Source of the DNA: Nocardiopsis sp. N85
GTDB lineage: Bacteria; Actinomycetota; Actinomycetes; Streptosporangiales; Streptosporangiaceae
Length of the DNA stretch: 64,000 nucleotides
Assembly (NCBI RefSeq): GCF_028882275.1
Contig: NZ_JARBUT010000005.1
Location: 267,267-331,266 of the forward strand
Direction of reading: 5' to 3'
Part shown: in pieces, positions 10,401 through 19,252 of the stretch
Layout of the letters: each line of letters starts with the position of its first letter
Position numbering within the stretch: position 1 is the first letter of the stretch
Notes under the pieces: generated by a model
Database searches by the model: none
What the model was told of the DNA's origin: nothing
The model's input: the letters and a program-made list of their open reading frames with translations, nothing else
Made by a program: the position numbers and the translations under genes

Positions 10401-11497
10401 TGGTCGCACCGCCCGCCCTGGTGCCCCTGGCGATCCTCACCGGCGCCTCGTTCCTGATGGCCTCGGTGGTGTCGCTCCTGGTCGGCACCGCCCTGGTGCT
10501 GTGGTCGGCGTGGACCCGCGACCGGGCCTTCGCCTGGCTGCCGGGACTGACCGGCCTGCTCACCCTGGCCCAGGTACTGGGTTGGGCACTGGCCGAACGG
10601 CACGCCACCATCGGCGTTCTGTTGGTCGTCGCGGTGGTGGGCTCGGTCGTGGCGGCCCTGGCCCGCACCCCGATCCCGGCGACCGCGGCGACGGCGGTGG
10701 CCACGGCCGCCACCGGCGGGTTCGCGTTCACGCTCACCCTGGTGTTGGGCGCACCGGTGGAGTACGCGGCGCTGGTGCCGATCGCCGTGGTGGCGGGGGT
10801 GGCGGCGGTCGCGCCGCGCATGCGCGCCCCGCTGGTGGGGGCCGCGGAGATCCCGGCGGCGCTGTGGGCGGTCGTGTCCGTGACCGTCGCCGTGCTGTAC
10901 GGCGCGCACGGGGGGATCGTGGCCCTGGCGCTGGCGATCGTCGGGGTGATCGCCCTGGCCACCGCGATCCGGCCGGGACGCCGGTGGGCCGCGGCGGTGG
11001 GCGTCCTGTCGATGCTGAGCGCCCTGTGGACGGCCCTGGCCGCGTGGAACGTCACGGTCCCGGAGGCCTATACCGTGCTCCCCGCCCTCGCGGCGCTGGT
11101 CATCGGCTGGGAGTGGGGGCGCAAGGCGGAACGGGCGCCGTCGAGCTGGGTGTCGCTCTCCGGTGGTCTGTGCCTGCTGCTCCTGCCCGGCCTGGGCATG
11201 GTGCTCGCGGGCGAGGAGACGCCGTGGCGGGTGCCCGCGCTGTTGGTCGCCGCCCTGTTCACGGCCCTCTGGGGGTTGCGCGACCGGAGCCAGGCGACCC
11301 TGGTCATCGGTGGCGTGACGCTGGTGGCGGCCTCGCTGCGGGCGTTCGGCCCGCCGCTGTGGGACCTGACCCGGCTGCTGCCCAACTGGGTGCCGTTCGC
11401 CGTGATCGGCGCGCTGCTGCTGCTGATCGGCGCCAGGTACGAGGCCAACCTGGAGCGGGTACGCCGGTTGGGGCACTTCATCGGCGGCATGCGCTGA
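7469..11497 (+). CDS. Giant polytopic membrane protein with N-terminal zinc ribbon
   Basis: The protein has about 1342 residues if started at the ATG at 7469, which follows GAGGA; an in-frame ATG at 7442 also exists. The N-terminus has a zinc ribbon, two CxxC knuckles at C20/C23 and C34/C37, then a helical segment (~45-75) and a Pro/Ala-rich linker. From ~residue 130 onward it is almost continuous hydrophobic helices, likely more than 30 membrane segments. The middle holds three similar units of ~267 residues, recognisable by the recurring VAPPALVPL-type motif (PPTLLAPP, APPALVPL, APPALVPL). Large uncharacterised proteins of this design occur in Streptomyces and relatives; the function is unknown. 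It ends at a strong bidirectional terminator. Confidence 0.9.
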   Translation: MANMNVPAPPPPSPGPHVLCPDCRSPLVPRARSCGRCGLVLVGSIAQRLWEVDTEIIRVDTLLGRLRGERAGLVRALREASIREAEPRVPSSAAVAVPPAASPVPASAAPMGPAPTPRPRVDGEMRRRSAQNVILGLGGLLIGISALVFAIWTWSDMGTGARALVLGLTTLGFAVVALPLHRRGLRATAETFGVLAAALMYIDALALWLLIPERIPNGAGYAAGALAIIAALMALYPLTVPLRAPRIVAVLSAQPVPLLVLFALPLEDPYPWITATLALVALADLLLVRLTGTGGGEVPRRTLYVLSVTLTVFCSGVAALAVFFVPASSSPPAWWGVTAALLVSGVGWLALSRVASPMRGDGSARVYPILGVATLALAPLAAGPAHLPALPRPPFSALWRQEGAMEPANRLLGLTEANTVWPTSLPFVAAILVAAALAAGVTALLRRDLLPPLLFLMAPPTLLAPPIMLSLPHPVVVGWALLLGAALVLGTAAVLFRPHAWVPATVGVATLITALLWACAMFWTFLASLVCVGLIGTAALLLLRHRLPGFGAFVPPAPGGRTPVPPGRALYGAGLALWAVGLVAWGSSWIAMSVQGTPEAGRWWLAAAVLVSGVTALLLGRPAPRSAPGGGNEARGAFTVFGLLLMPVAPLLIGPGGSALGLSGAEPVWGAPAAAMLVPAGEVMGVYVAAGPGTALGLAAGVLAAGAAGVGLVGLIDRRRTLSAAALVAPPALVPLPIILGAPFVVAMVWATAVGALLLLATALIRDRSAWVTGVIGAITLVAALAWSLPERHTMLIVVFLVAGTALACALLTRTRPGERTPMTAASGTSGLGAALAPGALAVFAWSLSLVATSVLGGDPSVWWMLAAIPLPLGAAALVLGERAWAGARAWTVLGLLWGALAPLVAGGSGAVALVPISWRYAVAEAPPRALVDPAFVFLGLSEPSGPASVVGVLAAGLLAVAATAMTARRWTGHTAALVAPPALVPLAILTGASFLMASVVSLLVGTALVLWSAWTRDRAFAWLPGLTGLLTLAQVLGWALAERHATIGVLLVVAVVGSVVAALARTPIPATAATAVATAATGGFAFTLTLVLGAPVEYAALVPIAVVAGVAAVAPRMRAPLVGAAEIPAALWAVVSVTVAVLYGAHGGIVALALAIVGVIALATAIRPGRRWAAAVGVLSMLSALWTALAAWNVTVPEAYTVLPALAALVIGWEWGRKAERAPSSWVSLSGGLCLLLLPGLGMVLAGEETPWRVPALLVAALFTALWGLRDRSQATLVIGGVTLVAASLRAFGPPLWDLTRLLPNWVPFAVIGALLLLIGARYEANLERVRRLGHFIGGMR
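8370..10720 (+). repeat. Three tandem coding repeats (~267 residues each)
   Basis: Units begin at about 8370, 9171 and 9975, a period of 801-804 nt. Each starts with a hydrophobic helix pair and a WW motif (PPAWWGV, GRWWLAA, SVWWMLA), passes a Leu/Ala region ending in GLT or GLS, and reaches a PPALVPL-like motif followed by two helices. Similarity is at protein level; DNA has diverged, so the duplication is old. Confidence 0.7.
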
Positions 11498-11508
11498 GCG
11501 AGGGACGC

Positions 11509-11562
11509 ACGAGGGCGGGTCCCCGTCCCGGCCGTACGGCCGGGACGGGGACCCGCCCTCGT
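11509..11562. terminator. 54-bp perfect palindrome, bidirectional terminator
   Basis: The sequence from 11509 to 11562 is its own reverse complement without a spacer (27 bp per arm, centre between 11535 and 11536). It lies exactly between the convergent membrane protein and phoH genes, and its last base is the first base of the phoH stop triplet. Confidence 0.9.
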
Positions 11563-12911
11563 CAGTTCTCCAGCATCTCCGTGACCAGGGCGGCGATCGG
11601 GGACCGCTCCGACCGGGTCAGGGTGATGTGCGCGAACAGCGGGTGTCCCTTGAGCTTCTCGATCACCGCGACGACACCGTCGTGGCGGCCGACCCGCAGG
11701 TTGTCGCGCTGGGCGATGTCGTGGGTGAGGACCACCCGCGAGTTCTCTCCCAACCGGGACAGCACGGTGAGCAGGACGTTCCGTTCCAGGGACTGGGCCT
11801 CGTCCACGATGACGAAGGCGTCGTGCAGTGACCGACCGCGGATGTGGGTGAGCGGCAGGACCTCCAGCATCCCCCGGTCGACGATCTCCTCGATGACGTC
11901 CTCGCTGGTGACCGCGGACAGGGTGTCGTGCACCGCCTGACCCCACGGGGTCATCTTGTCGTTCTCGGTACCGGGCAGGTAGCCGAGTTCCTGACCGCCG
12001 ACCGCGTACAGCGGGCGGAACACCATCACCTTGCGGTGCTGGCGGCGTTCCAGGACGGACTCCAGGCCGGCGCACAGTGCCAGCGCCGACTTGCCGGTGC
12101 CCGCCCGGCCGCCGAGGGAGACGATGCCCACCTCGGGGTCCGTGAGCAGGTCCAGGGCGATGCGCTGCTCGGCACTGCGACCGTGCAGTCCGAACACGTC
12201 CCGGTCGCCGCGCACCAGGCGCACCGACTTGTCCGGCCGGACCCGGCCCAGCGCCTTGCCCTTCTCGGAGACCAGGACCAGACCGGTGTGACAGGGGAGT
12301 TCGCGGGCCGGCTCGATGTCGGTGGAACCGTGCTCGAACAGCTCACCGACCTGGTGGGCGGCCACGTCCAGTTCGGCCATGCCCGTCCACCCGTGCTCGA
12401 TGGCGAGTTCGGCCCGGTACTCGTCGGCCGCCAGGCCGATCGAGGAGGCCTTGATCCGCATCGGCAGATCCTTGCTCACCAGCACGACGTCGCCGCCCTC
12501 CTCCTGGAGGTTGCGGGCGACGGTCAGGATCCGGGTGTCGTTGTCGCCGAGCCGGAAGCCCGCCGGCAGGATCTTCGGATCGCTGTGGTTGAGCTCCACT
12601 CGCAACGTGCCGCCCAGGTCGTTCACCGGAAGCGGGACGTCCAGCCGACCGTTGACGACCCGCAGGTCGTCGAGGAAACGCAACGCGTTGCGAGCGAAGT
12701 ACCCGAGTTCCGGGTGGTGTCGCTTGCTCTCCAGCTCGGTGATCACCACCACGGGGATGACCACCTCGTGCTCGGCGAACCGGGTCAGGGCCAGCGGGTC
12801 TGCGAGCAGGACGCTGGTGTCGAGCACGTAGACGCGCCGTCCCGCCTCCGGTTCCACCGCGGGGGCGGTGGGGGGCTGGGTGTCAGGGCGATCGGTCGAG
12901 GAACTAGCCAC
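11562..12911 (-). CDS. phoH2: PIN-PhoH fusion ATPase (PhoH2)
   Basis: This 449-residue protein joins an N-terminal PIN ribonuclease domain (~26-165; acidic residues in [22 protein letters not shown] and [11 protein letters not shown]) to a C-terminal PhoH P-loop ATPase/helicase (~240-445; Walker A GRAGTGKS, Walker [10 protein letters not shown]). PhoH2 proteins unwind and cut RNA in an ATP-dependent way; in mycobacteria the family is linked to a small antitoxin gene. No separate antitoxin ORF is visible upstream here. The start is GTG at 12911 with GGGGAGA 6 nt upstream. The gene is part of a neighbourhood conserved with M. tuberculosis (Rv1095). Confidence 0.94.
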   Translation of the reverse strand: MASSSTDRPDTQPPTAPAVEPEAGRRVYVLDTSVLLADPLALTRFAEHEVVIPVVVITELESKRHHPELGYFARNALRFLDDLRVVNGRLDVPLPVNDLGGTLRVELNHSDPKILPAGFRLGDNDTRILTVARNLQEEGGDVVLVSKDLPMRIKASSIGLAADEYRAELAIEHGWTGMAELDVAAHQVGELFEHGSTDIEPARELPCHTGLVLVSEKGKALGRVRPDKSVRLVRGDRDVFGLHGRSAEQRIALDLLTDPEVGIVSLGGRAGTGKSALALCAGLESVLERRQHRKVMVFRPLYAVGGQELGYLPGTENDKMTPWGQAVHDTLSAVTSEDVIEEIVDRGMLEVLPLTHIRGRSLHDAFVIVDEAQSLERNVLLTVLSRLGENSRVVLTHDIAQRDNLRVGRHDGVVAVIEKLKGHPLFAHITLTRSERSPIAALVTEMLEN

Positions 12912-12982
12912 TCGTTCTCCCCTTGGGCGCCGCGAGGGCGCCCCACTGTCACGGGATCATGGAGGACCGGGACCAGGCCCCA

Positions 12983-13002
12983 GAGGGCCGGGTCCGGCCC
13001 TC
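12983..13002 (-). terminator. Hairpin after the cis-prenyltransferase gene
   Basis: A 9-bp inverted repeat (12983-12991 with 12994-13002) with a tiny loop lies in the 267-bp gap between the prenyltransferase stop and the phoH2 start. It may terminate the former; no other feature is seen in the gap. Confidence 0.5.
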
Positions 13003-13178
13003 CTCGTTGACGTTCCGTCGTGACGGAGAAGATCAATGAGCCGGGGCCTCCCGAACGGGTGGACGAACGCCACCCGCTGCTTTCGAAGCTACGCGCCCGT
13101 GACCCCGTTTTCCAGTGCCTTGTCCCGCGGCGTGGTGAACACCGCGTTAAGGGGTGGTGCGGTGACGGGAAGGAGGAC

Positions 13179-13940
13179 TCAGGAGCCGTAGCGACGACTG
13201 CGCGCGCCGTAGGAGCGCAATGCGCGCAGGAAGTCCACCCTGCGGAAGGCAGGCCAGAAGACCTCGCAGAAGTAGAACTCCGAATGCACGCTCTGCCACA
13301 GCATGAAGCCGGACAGGCGCTGTTCCCCGGACGTGCGGATGAGCAGGTCCGGATCGGGCTGGCCGCGCGTGTAGAGATGCCGGGCGATATCGGAGATGTC
13401 CAGGCGCTCGGCGAGTTCCTGGATACCGGTGCCCTTGGCCGCCTCCTCGTGGAGGAGCGACCGAACCGCGTCGGCGATCTCACGTCTACCTCCATACCCG
13501 ACGGCGACGTTGACAACCAGACCCGGGTTATCGGATGTGGCCTCCTCGGCCTCCTTGAGGGCGCGCGCGGTGGACGCGGGCAGCACGTCGAGGGCTCCGA
13601 CGGGCCGGGTGTTCCACCCCTCTTCGCGCAGCCGGGCGATGGTCTCCTCGATGATCTGCACGAGGGCGCCGAGTTCGGCCTCGTCGCGGGACATGTTGTC
13701 GGTCGACAGCATCCACAGCGTGACCACCTGCACGCCGACCTCGTCACACCACCGGAGCAGCTCGAAGATCTTGTCGGCACCGGCCCTGTGGCCCTCCGCG
13801 GCCTCCGCCAGTCCGCTGTTCTTCGCCCACCGACGGTTGCCGTCCATCGCGACGCCGACGTGGCGGGGGATCTGCCGGCCCCGGAGCCGACGTTCCAGAC
13901 GTCGCTCGTAGAGCCAGTACAGGGGGTCACGAAGCCCCAT
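13179..13940 (-). CDS. cis-Prenyltransferase (Z-isoprenyl diphosphate synthase)
   Basis: This 253-residue soluble enzyme condenses isopentenyl diphosphate onto an allylic primer with cis geometry. The diagnostic motifs are complete: MDGNRRWAK near 32 (catalytic Asp), LWMLSTDNMSRD, VNVAVGYGGRREI and PDLLIRTSGEQRLSGFMLWQ. The C-terminal pattern (VDFLRALRSYGARSRRYG) closely resembles Rv1086 of M. tuberculosis, a short-chain Z-farnesyl diphosphate synthase, rather than the long-chain undecaprenyl/decaprenyl enzyme. Chain length cannot be decided from sequence alone. ATG start at 13940. It lies between phoH2 and the ECF sigma gene, on the same strand. Confidence 0.92.
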   Translation of the reverse strand: MGLRDPLYWLYERRLERRLRGRQIPRHVGVAMDGNRRWAKNSGLAEAAEGHRAGADKIFELLRWCDEVGVQVVTLWMLSTDNMSRDEAELGALVQIIEETIARLREEGWNTRPVGALDVLPASTARALKEAEEATSDNPGLVVNVAVGYGGRREIADAVRSLLHEEAAKGTGIQELAERLDISDIARHLYTRGQPDPDLLIRTSGEQRLSGFMLWQSVHSEFYFCEVFWPAFRRVDFLRALRSYGARSRRYGS

Positions 13941-14034
13941 GGGCGAAACCTCTCAGAGCTGGATCATGGGCAGCACACTCCTGTGCCAGGAGGTGCCGAC
14001 GGGGATACCGTCCAGAGTAGTTCGCCGTGAGGGA

Positions 14035-14646
14035 CTACGTTACGGCCAGGGACTTTCGGACATGCTTGCGGCCCTGGTGGATACGGGATTTGACGGTGCC
14101 GAGGGCCAGATTCAGCTGGGAGGCGATCTCGTTGTAGTCCATCTGGCAGAGGTCGCGCAGGACCAAGGGCGCCACCAGGTTGGGGCGGTCCTTCTCCAGC
14201 TGGTCGAGTGCCTCCAGCAGGTCGATCCGGGAACCGGCGATGACGCTGGTGGTGCGGGGATCGCGCTGGTGCGGCATGCGCTCGGCCTCGGTGGGGAACT
14301 CGTTGGCGCGACGCTTCATGGAACGGTAGGTCTGGCGGGCGGAGTTGGACACGACGGTGTACAGCCACGTCGTGAACAGGGAGTCGCCCTTGAAGCTGTC
14401 GATCTTGCGGGCCACCCGCAGCAGGGCGTCCTGGCACGCCTCCTCGGCGTCCTGCCGGTAGGGCAGGAAGCGGGAGCAGCGGCGCAGGACCTCGGGCTGG
14501 ATCCGGCGGAGCAGTTCGTCCAGGGCGACGGCGTCGCCGTCCCGGGACCTGCGGGCGAGCTCCTCCAGCTCCTCGTCGACGTTGCTCGCCACCCGCCGAC
14601 GCGGCGCGGGGGTCTCCTCGTGCTCTGTGTGATCACTACTGCGCAT
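14035..14646 (-). CDS. ECF-type RNA polymerase sigma factor
   Basis: This 203-residue protein has a region-2 domain (~45-115: LRRCSRFLPYRQDAEEACQD, then FTTWLYTVVSN) and a region-4 helix-turn-helix (~145-200: LCQMDYNEIASQLN, LALGTVKSRIHQGR). The first ~30 residues are a polar extension. The ATG at 14646 is preceded by GGGAGAGA; longer in-frame extensions upstream lack coding character. No anti-sigma factor gene is adjacent. Instead it is divergent from a membrane-spanning Ser/Thr kinase, which may control it by phosphorylation; that is inference. Target genes are unknown. Confidence 0.93.
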   Translation of the reverse strand: MRSSDHTEHEETPAPRRRVASNVDEELEELARRSRDGDAVALDELLRRIQPEVLRRCSRFLPYRQDAEEACQDALLRVARKIDSFKGDSLFTTWLYTVVSNSARQTYRSMKRRANEFPTEAERMPHQRDPRTTSVIAGSRIDLLEALDQLEKDRPNLVAPLVLRDLCQMDYNEIASQLNLALGTVKSRIHQGRKHVRKSLAVT

Positions 14647-15000
14647 GGCTGGTCTCTCCCTGACTGGCGGCAGACGTCCGGCCGTCCGCTCTCGGCGCTG
14701 TGCGCCCACGATTCGAGGCTCGCACGTCCTATGGGACGTCCGCGGGCCCCCTTCGGCTCCGTCTCGTTTCCGCCCTCTCGGTTCCCCGTGGCACGGAGTC
14801 CCCCGGTTCAGAGGGTTCGCATTCCGTACGACCATTCTCATGGCGACGGGAACCCGGTGAGGGTACCCACCAGTTTCCATCCCCGGCGTGGTCCGCGCTA
14901 CCCGGAGAGGGGATCATATCCGCAAGGGTCAATGGGAAGGTGTAGATGGTGTATTAGTGGGCAACGACCGCGTATTCACCCCTGACAGACCGAGGCGGAA
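14647..15000. promoter_or_regulatory. Divergent promoter region of sigma factor and kinase
   Basis: This 354-bp region has no gene. Leftward, a GGAAAC at about 14875 followed after 16 nt by CGGGTT resembles an ECF promoter (GGAAC-N16-CGTT type) and could mean autoregulation of the sigma gene. This is a visual match only. The kinase ATG at 15001 directly follows GAGGCGGAA. Confidence 0.35.
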
Positions 15001-16368
15001 ATGAGCCAACCGGAGGCCTTCGGCCGTTACCGCGTCATCCGACGTCTGGGTTCCGGCTCCTTCGCCACCGTCTGGCTCGCGCAGGACGACCTGCTGAACT
15101 ATCCGGTGGCCATCAAGGTACTCGCCGAGAACTGGGCGCACCAGATGGACATCCAGCACCGGTTCCTGGAGGAGGCGCGCATCCTGCGCCAGACCGACTC
15201 CACCTGGCTGGTCGCGGTGCACGACGTGGACGTTCTCGCCGACGGGCGTCCGTACATGGTGATGACCTACGCCGACCAGGGAAGCGTGGCCGATCTCATC
15301 CATCGGGGGCCGCTGCCGCTGGACGAGGCGCTGCGGCTGTTGACCGAGATCGGCCAGGGCATCACGGTGCTGCACAACCACGGCACCATCCACCGGGACA
15401 TCAAGCCCTCCAACGTACTGCTCCAATCCTCCCCGGTGGGCCAGCGCGTGCTCGTCGCCGATCTGGGGTTCGCCAAGGCCATCGACGAGGCCTCCGGGTT
15501 CACCGCGGCGGCGGGCACCCCGGGGTACATGTCGCCCGAGCAGAGCATTCCCGGTGGCGACCTGGACGTCCGTTCGGACGTGTACTCCCTGGGGGCGGTC
15601 GCCTATGAGCTCATCACCGGCAAGCCGCCGTCGCGCCCGCCGGTGCGGATCCCGCCTGGCCGGATCCGGCCAGGCCTGCCCCGAGAGCTGGACGACCTCA
15701 TCCTGTCGGCCCTTTCGGTCGACCGAGAGAGCCGCCCCGGTGACGCCAAAACCTTCACCGACCGGGTCAGGGCCATCCGTACGGCGCCCGACCTGACCAA
15801 GGCGGACCCGTGGTGGCGTCGGTACCGCATGCCGTGGCGCCGGGCCGCGGCCCTCGTCACCGCCGCCGTCGTGGGGATGGGCGTGCTCACCGGGGCGACC
15901 GGCGCCCCGGGGGTGTCGCTGACCACGGTGCGCCACACGGCGCAGGGCATCCGCATGGGGGTGCCCTCGGTATGGGCCGAGGAGTTCCACACCGACCTGG
16001 AGGCCCGGCCCGCAGCGGCCGAGGCCGGGGCCGGACCGGGCCTGCTCGTGGCCACCGACACGGAGGACTGGCACTCCACCGAGGTGCCCTCCTACGGTGT
16101 GTACGCCACCGTGGTGCCCGGCTCCCGCGCCCTGGACCGGGTCGCCGACCCCGACCCCTGCCCCGGGACACCCGACCGCCGCGAGGTCCGCACCGACTCC
16201 TGGGAGGGCACCGTGTGGGACTGGCCCGAGTGCAACGGCAACGGGTCCTTCACCAGCGCCGCGGTACACCAGCCGGGGGTGCCCACCACGGTGTACATGG
16301 AGATCCGGCAACCGGACTACCGCCCCGACCTCGTGAACGAGATCATCGACCGCACCGTCCTGAGCTGA
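15001..16368 (+). CDS. Transmembrane Ser/Thr protein kinase with DLG motif
   Basis: This 455-residue kinase has its catalytic domain at ~8-262: GSGSFATVW glycine loop, K39 in VAIKVL, catalytic HRDIKPSN near 131, then ADLGFAK near 153 where DFG is usual, and GTPGYMSPE in the activation segment. One membrane helix (~281-303) separates it from an outer domain of ~150 residues with several Cys (PDPCPG, WPECNG) that may form a disulfide. The outer domain has no PASTA repeats. The Phe-to-Leu change in DFG is known from active kinases, so it is probably functional. It is divergent from the ECF sigma factor gene. Confidence 0.92.
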   Translation: MSQPEAFGRYRVIRRLGSGSFATVWLAQDDLLNYPVAIKVLAENWAHQMDIQHRFLEEARILRQTDSTWLVAVHDVDVLADGRPYMVMTYADQGSVADLIHRGPLPLDEALRLLTEIGQGITVLHNHGTIHRDIKPSNVLLQSSPVGQRVLVADLGFAKAIDEASGFTAAAGTPGYMSPEQSIPGGDLDVRSDVYSLGAVAYELITGKPPSRPPVRIPPGRIRPGLPRELDDLILSALSVDRESRPGDAKTFTDRVRAIRTAPDLTKADPWWRRYRMPWRRAAALVTAAVVGMGVLTGATGAPGVSLTTVRHTAQGIRMGVPSVWAEEFHTDLEARPAAAEAGAGPGLLVATDTEDWHSTEVPSYGVYATVVPGSRALDRVADPDPCPGTPDRREVRTDSWEGTVWDWPECNGNGSFTSAAVHQPGVPTTVYMEIRQPDYRPDLVNEIIDRTVLS

Positions 16369-16408
16369 CCCGAGCCCCGCGCTCCCGTCCCCGTTCCTCG
16401 GGCGTCTC

Positions 16409-16543
16409 CTCCGCCGGCCTCCGGAACCCCGGGGGCGCTCCCTCACCTCAGGTTCTCCAACCGCCGCTCCGCTTCGGTCCGCGCTCGGGACGTCCGGAGA
16501 ACGCGAGCCTTCGGCCGCTCCGTCGGCTTCCGGAACCCCGGGG
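16409..16543. repeat. Imperfect direct repeat in the gap after the kinase
   Basis: Two 22-bp copies (16409-16430 and 16518-16539) differ at two positions and share the core CCGGAACCCC, followed by a G run. They lie in the 221-bp gap between convergent genes. Possibly remnants of termination structures; no function assigned. Confidence 0.5.
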
Positions 16544-16589
16544 CGCCCTCGCGTCCCGAGGGCGCGGAGGAGCACCCACGGAACAGGTA

Positions 16590-18629
16590 CTAGACCTTCC
16601 GGGCGAGGAGGGCGCGCAGTTCGTCCGGAGAGGTGACGGGAAGGCGGCACACGAAGCCCTCGCACACGTACGCCGTGGGTCGGCCGTCCAGCCGGACGCG
16701 GTCGCGCAGCAGCGGCACTCCCCCGTCGTCCAGACCGTCGCCCCGGGACAGCACGGTGCCGAGCGGCGCCCAGGTCAGGGCCGTGCGCACCAGTTCCGAA
16801 GTGGCGGGATCGGCGGGGTCGCCCACGATCGCCACCTCCAACGGACCGCTGAGCAGACCCTCGCCGACCGCCAGAGCCCAACCGGCGAACCGGGGCGCCT
16901 TCTCCGCCAGCAGGGCCAGCGGGGCCAGCGCCCGCTCGGCGGCCTCCCTGTGGCGGCGGGAGCCCGTGAGCGCGGAGTAGGTCAGCAGCGCCGACGCGGC
17001 GGCGCTGCGCCCCGAGGGGACGGCGTTGTCGGTGGGGTCCTGCGGGCGGCTGAACAGCTTCTCGGCGTCGTCGGAGGTGTCGTAGAACCCGCCGTCCTCG
17101 TCGATGAAGCGCTCCAGGACGACCTCCAGCAGTTCCCCGGCCGTGTGCGCGTAACGGGCCTCACCGGTGGCGCCGTGCAGGGCGAGCAGCCCCTCGGCGA
17201 CGTCGGCGTAGTCCTCCAGCACCCCGGGGCCGCCGCCGGGACGACCGTCGCGCGAGGTGCGGGTCAACCGGCCGTCGCGCAGGTGCACGGCGAGCAGCAG
17301 TTCGGCGGTCTCCCGGGCGGCCTCGACGAATTCCGGACGGTCCAACAGGATCCCCGCGTCGGCCAGGGCCGCGATCGCCAGCCCGTTCCAGGCCGCCACC
17401 ACCTTGTCGTCGCGGGCCGGGGGCGTGCGCTCCCGCCGGGCGGCCAGCAGGGCGGCCCGGACCCGCTCGTACCGCCACGTGTCGGCGGGTGACACCGGCA
17501 GGCGCAGCACCGAGGCACCGTGCTCGAAGGTGCCCTCCTCGGTGACGCCGAACACCTCGGCGGCGAAGGCGGCGTCCTCCTCCCCCAGCACCTCGCGCAG
17601 TCGCGTCGGCGTCCACACGTAGTAGGTGCCCTCCTCCCCGTCGCTGTCGGCGTCCAGCGCGGAGGCGAACCCGCCCTCGGGGGTGCGCAGGTCCCGCAGC
17701 ATCCAGTCGGCGGTCTCCCCGGCGATCCGTCGCAGCAGCGCCGTGTTCGCCTCCCCGGCCGGGCCGGGGTCGGCGGGGCGGCGGCCCATGCGGGCGTAGG
17801 CGCGCAACAGCAGGGCGTTGTCGTACAGCATCTTCTCGAAGTGCGGCACGATCCACTCGCGGTCGACCGAGTAGCGTGCGAACCCTCCGCCGATCTGGTC
17901 GTAGACGCCGCCCCGGGCCATGGCGTCGGCGGTACCGACGGCCATGAGCCGCGACGGGGTGGGCTCGTCGGCGCTCTGGAGCGGGCGGGTCCGCTCGTCG
18001 TGCGCGGTCAGGAACGACAGCAGCATCGACGGCGGGAACTTGGGCGCGTCCCCGAACCCGCCTCCGGCGGTGTCGTAGTCCCGCACCAACGCCCGCACCG
18101 CCAGGTCGAGCACGGTCGCGTCCGGCGGCGGCGCCTCGGGCAGGGTGCGGGGCGCGCCGAGGGCGTCGACGACCCGGCGGCCCTGGTCGAGGAGTTCGTC
18201 GCGCCTGGTCCGCCAGGCCTGGGAAACGCCCTCCAGCAGCCGCTGGAAGTGATCGCGCGGAAAGTAGGTGCCGCAGTAGAACGGGGCGCCGTCGGGGGTG
18301 GCGAAGACCGTCATCGGCCACCCGCCCTGGCCCGTCATGGCCTGGGTGGCCTCCATGTAGACGGCGTCGACGTCGGGGCGCTCCTCCCGGTCCACCTTGA
18401 TGTTGACGAACAGGTCGTTCATCCTGGCGGCGGTCGTCTCGTCCTCGAAGGACTCGTGGGCCATGACATGACACCAGTGGCAGGCCGCGTACCCCACGGA
18501 GATGAGCACGGGCACATCGCGGCGGCGCGCCTCGGCGAAGGCGGCCTCACCCCAGGGCCACCACTCCACGGGGTTGTCGGCGTGCTGTAGAAGGTACGGA
18601 CTGGTCGCGTCGCTCAGACGGTTGGGCAT
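16590..18629 (-). CDS. DUF255 thioredoxin-like/glycosyl-hydrolase-fold protein (YyaL/SPATA20)
   Basis: This 679-residue protein starts with the family N-terminus ([20 protein letters not shown]) and has a thioredoxin-like domain at ~1-165 with the active-site motif CHWC near 49-52. The remaining ~500 residues form an (alpha/alpha)6-barrel-like part ([33 protein letters not shown]). Homologues run from bacteria to human SPATA20; the biochemical role is not established, and a redox or sugar-modifying function is suggested by the folds. It corresponds to Rv1084 in the conserved mca neighbourhood. ATG start at 18629. The protein ends at a TAG next to 16590. Confidence 0.93.
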   Translation of the reverse strand: MPNRLSDATSPYLLQHADNPVEWWPWGEAAFAEARRRDVPVLISVGYAACHWCHVMAHESFEDETTAARMNDLFVNIKVDREERPDVDAVYMEATQAMTGQGGWPMTVFATPDGAPFYCGTYFPRDHFQRLLEGVSQAWRTRRDELLDQGRRVVDALGAPRTLPEAPPPDATVLDLAVRALVRDYDTAGGGFGDAPKFPPSMLLSFLTAHDERTRPLQSADEPTPSRLMAVGTADAMARGGVYDQIGGGFARYSVDREWIVPHFEKMLYDNALLLRAYARMGRRPADPGPAGEANTALLRRIAGETADWMLRDLRTPEGGFASALDADSDGEEGTYYVWTPTRLREVLGEEDAAFAAEVFGVTEEGTFEHGASVLRLPVSPADTWRYERVRAALLAARRERTPPARDDKVVAAWNGLAIAALADAGILLDRPEFVEAARETAELLLAVHLRDGRLTRTSRDGRPGGGPGVLEDYADVAEGLLALHGATGEARYAHTAGELLEVVLERFIDEDGGFYDTSDDAEKLFSRPQDPTDNAVPSGRSAAASALLTYSALTGSRRHREAAERALAPLALLAEKAPRFAGWALAVGEGLLSGPLEVAIVGDPADPATSELVRTALTWAPLGTVLSRGDGLDDGGVPLLRDRVRLDGRPTAYVCEGFVCRLPVTSPDELRALLARKV

Positions 18630-18966
18630 GGTCCCACTCTGCCACCGGGGCGGCCCACCGCCGCGGTCCGCACCGGGCGCGGGACGGCGCTCTGGCGCAG
18701 ACGGTGGTACTCCTCCCGTGCCGGGTGCCGCCGTTCCTGCCGTTGGGAGCACGGCCCTGCCCGGCGCGCCCACCCGAACGCGGTGTTGTAACGCCCAAGG
18801 ATCGGGCTCCCTCGGTGACGTTCCCGGACTCGGCCATCGGCTCCAGGAACCGTTTCCGCAGTCGGGCCGGTCCCTTCTTCGAGGACGACACGGTGGCCGC
18901 AACCTCCCCGAAGTCAGGGTGTTGCGACCACCGCTGGAACCCGAGGATGCGGCGGGGCCGACCCCG

Positions 18967-19248
18967 TCAGGCCTTCGCGTCGCCGTCCGCGGTGTCGGCC
19001 GGGTTCTTCGGGGCCTCCGGGGTGTCGGCCTCGATCAGGATCGGGGCCGCCGCGACGTCGACCGGCTCGTCGATGGTGCGCACACCCCGCACGGCGTTCA
19101 GCCTGCTCGTCATGCTGCGCATGAGCAGGTACAGGCACACGCCGATGAAGAAGATGACGAGGAACCCCAGGACGCCCGGGGTCACCGTGTACTTGTCCAG
19201 GGTGAACGTGGTGGTGTTCGCCGCGGCGGACGCGAGAAGGGTGTTCAT
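18967..19248 (-). CDS. Small single-pass membrane protein next to mca
   Basis: This 93-residue protein has a short N-terminal outside segment, one strong membrane helix (~28-50, [17 protein letters not shown]) followed by arginines (positive-inside), and an acidic cytosolic tail ending DTADGDAKA. It starts 4 bp after the mca stop codon, so the two are almost certainly one transcript. A small membrane protein in this position is conserved in actinobacteria (Rv1083 next to mca). The function is unknown; it may tether or assist the amidase. Confidence 0.85.
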   Translation of the reverse strand: MNTLLASAAANTTTFTLDKYTVTPGVLGFLVIFFIGVCLYLLMRSMTSRLNAVRGVRTIDEPVDVAAAPILIEADTPEAPKNPADTADGDAKA

Positions 19249-19252
19249 GGAC

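Noticed and set aside
7772..11476. A 1234-codon open frame on the minus strand opposite the large membrane protein
   Set aside because: It is rich in Arg, Gln, Gly and His with no domain and has the wrong codon-position GC; it is the antisense shadow of a GC-biased gene.
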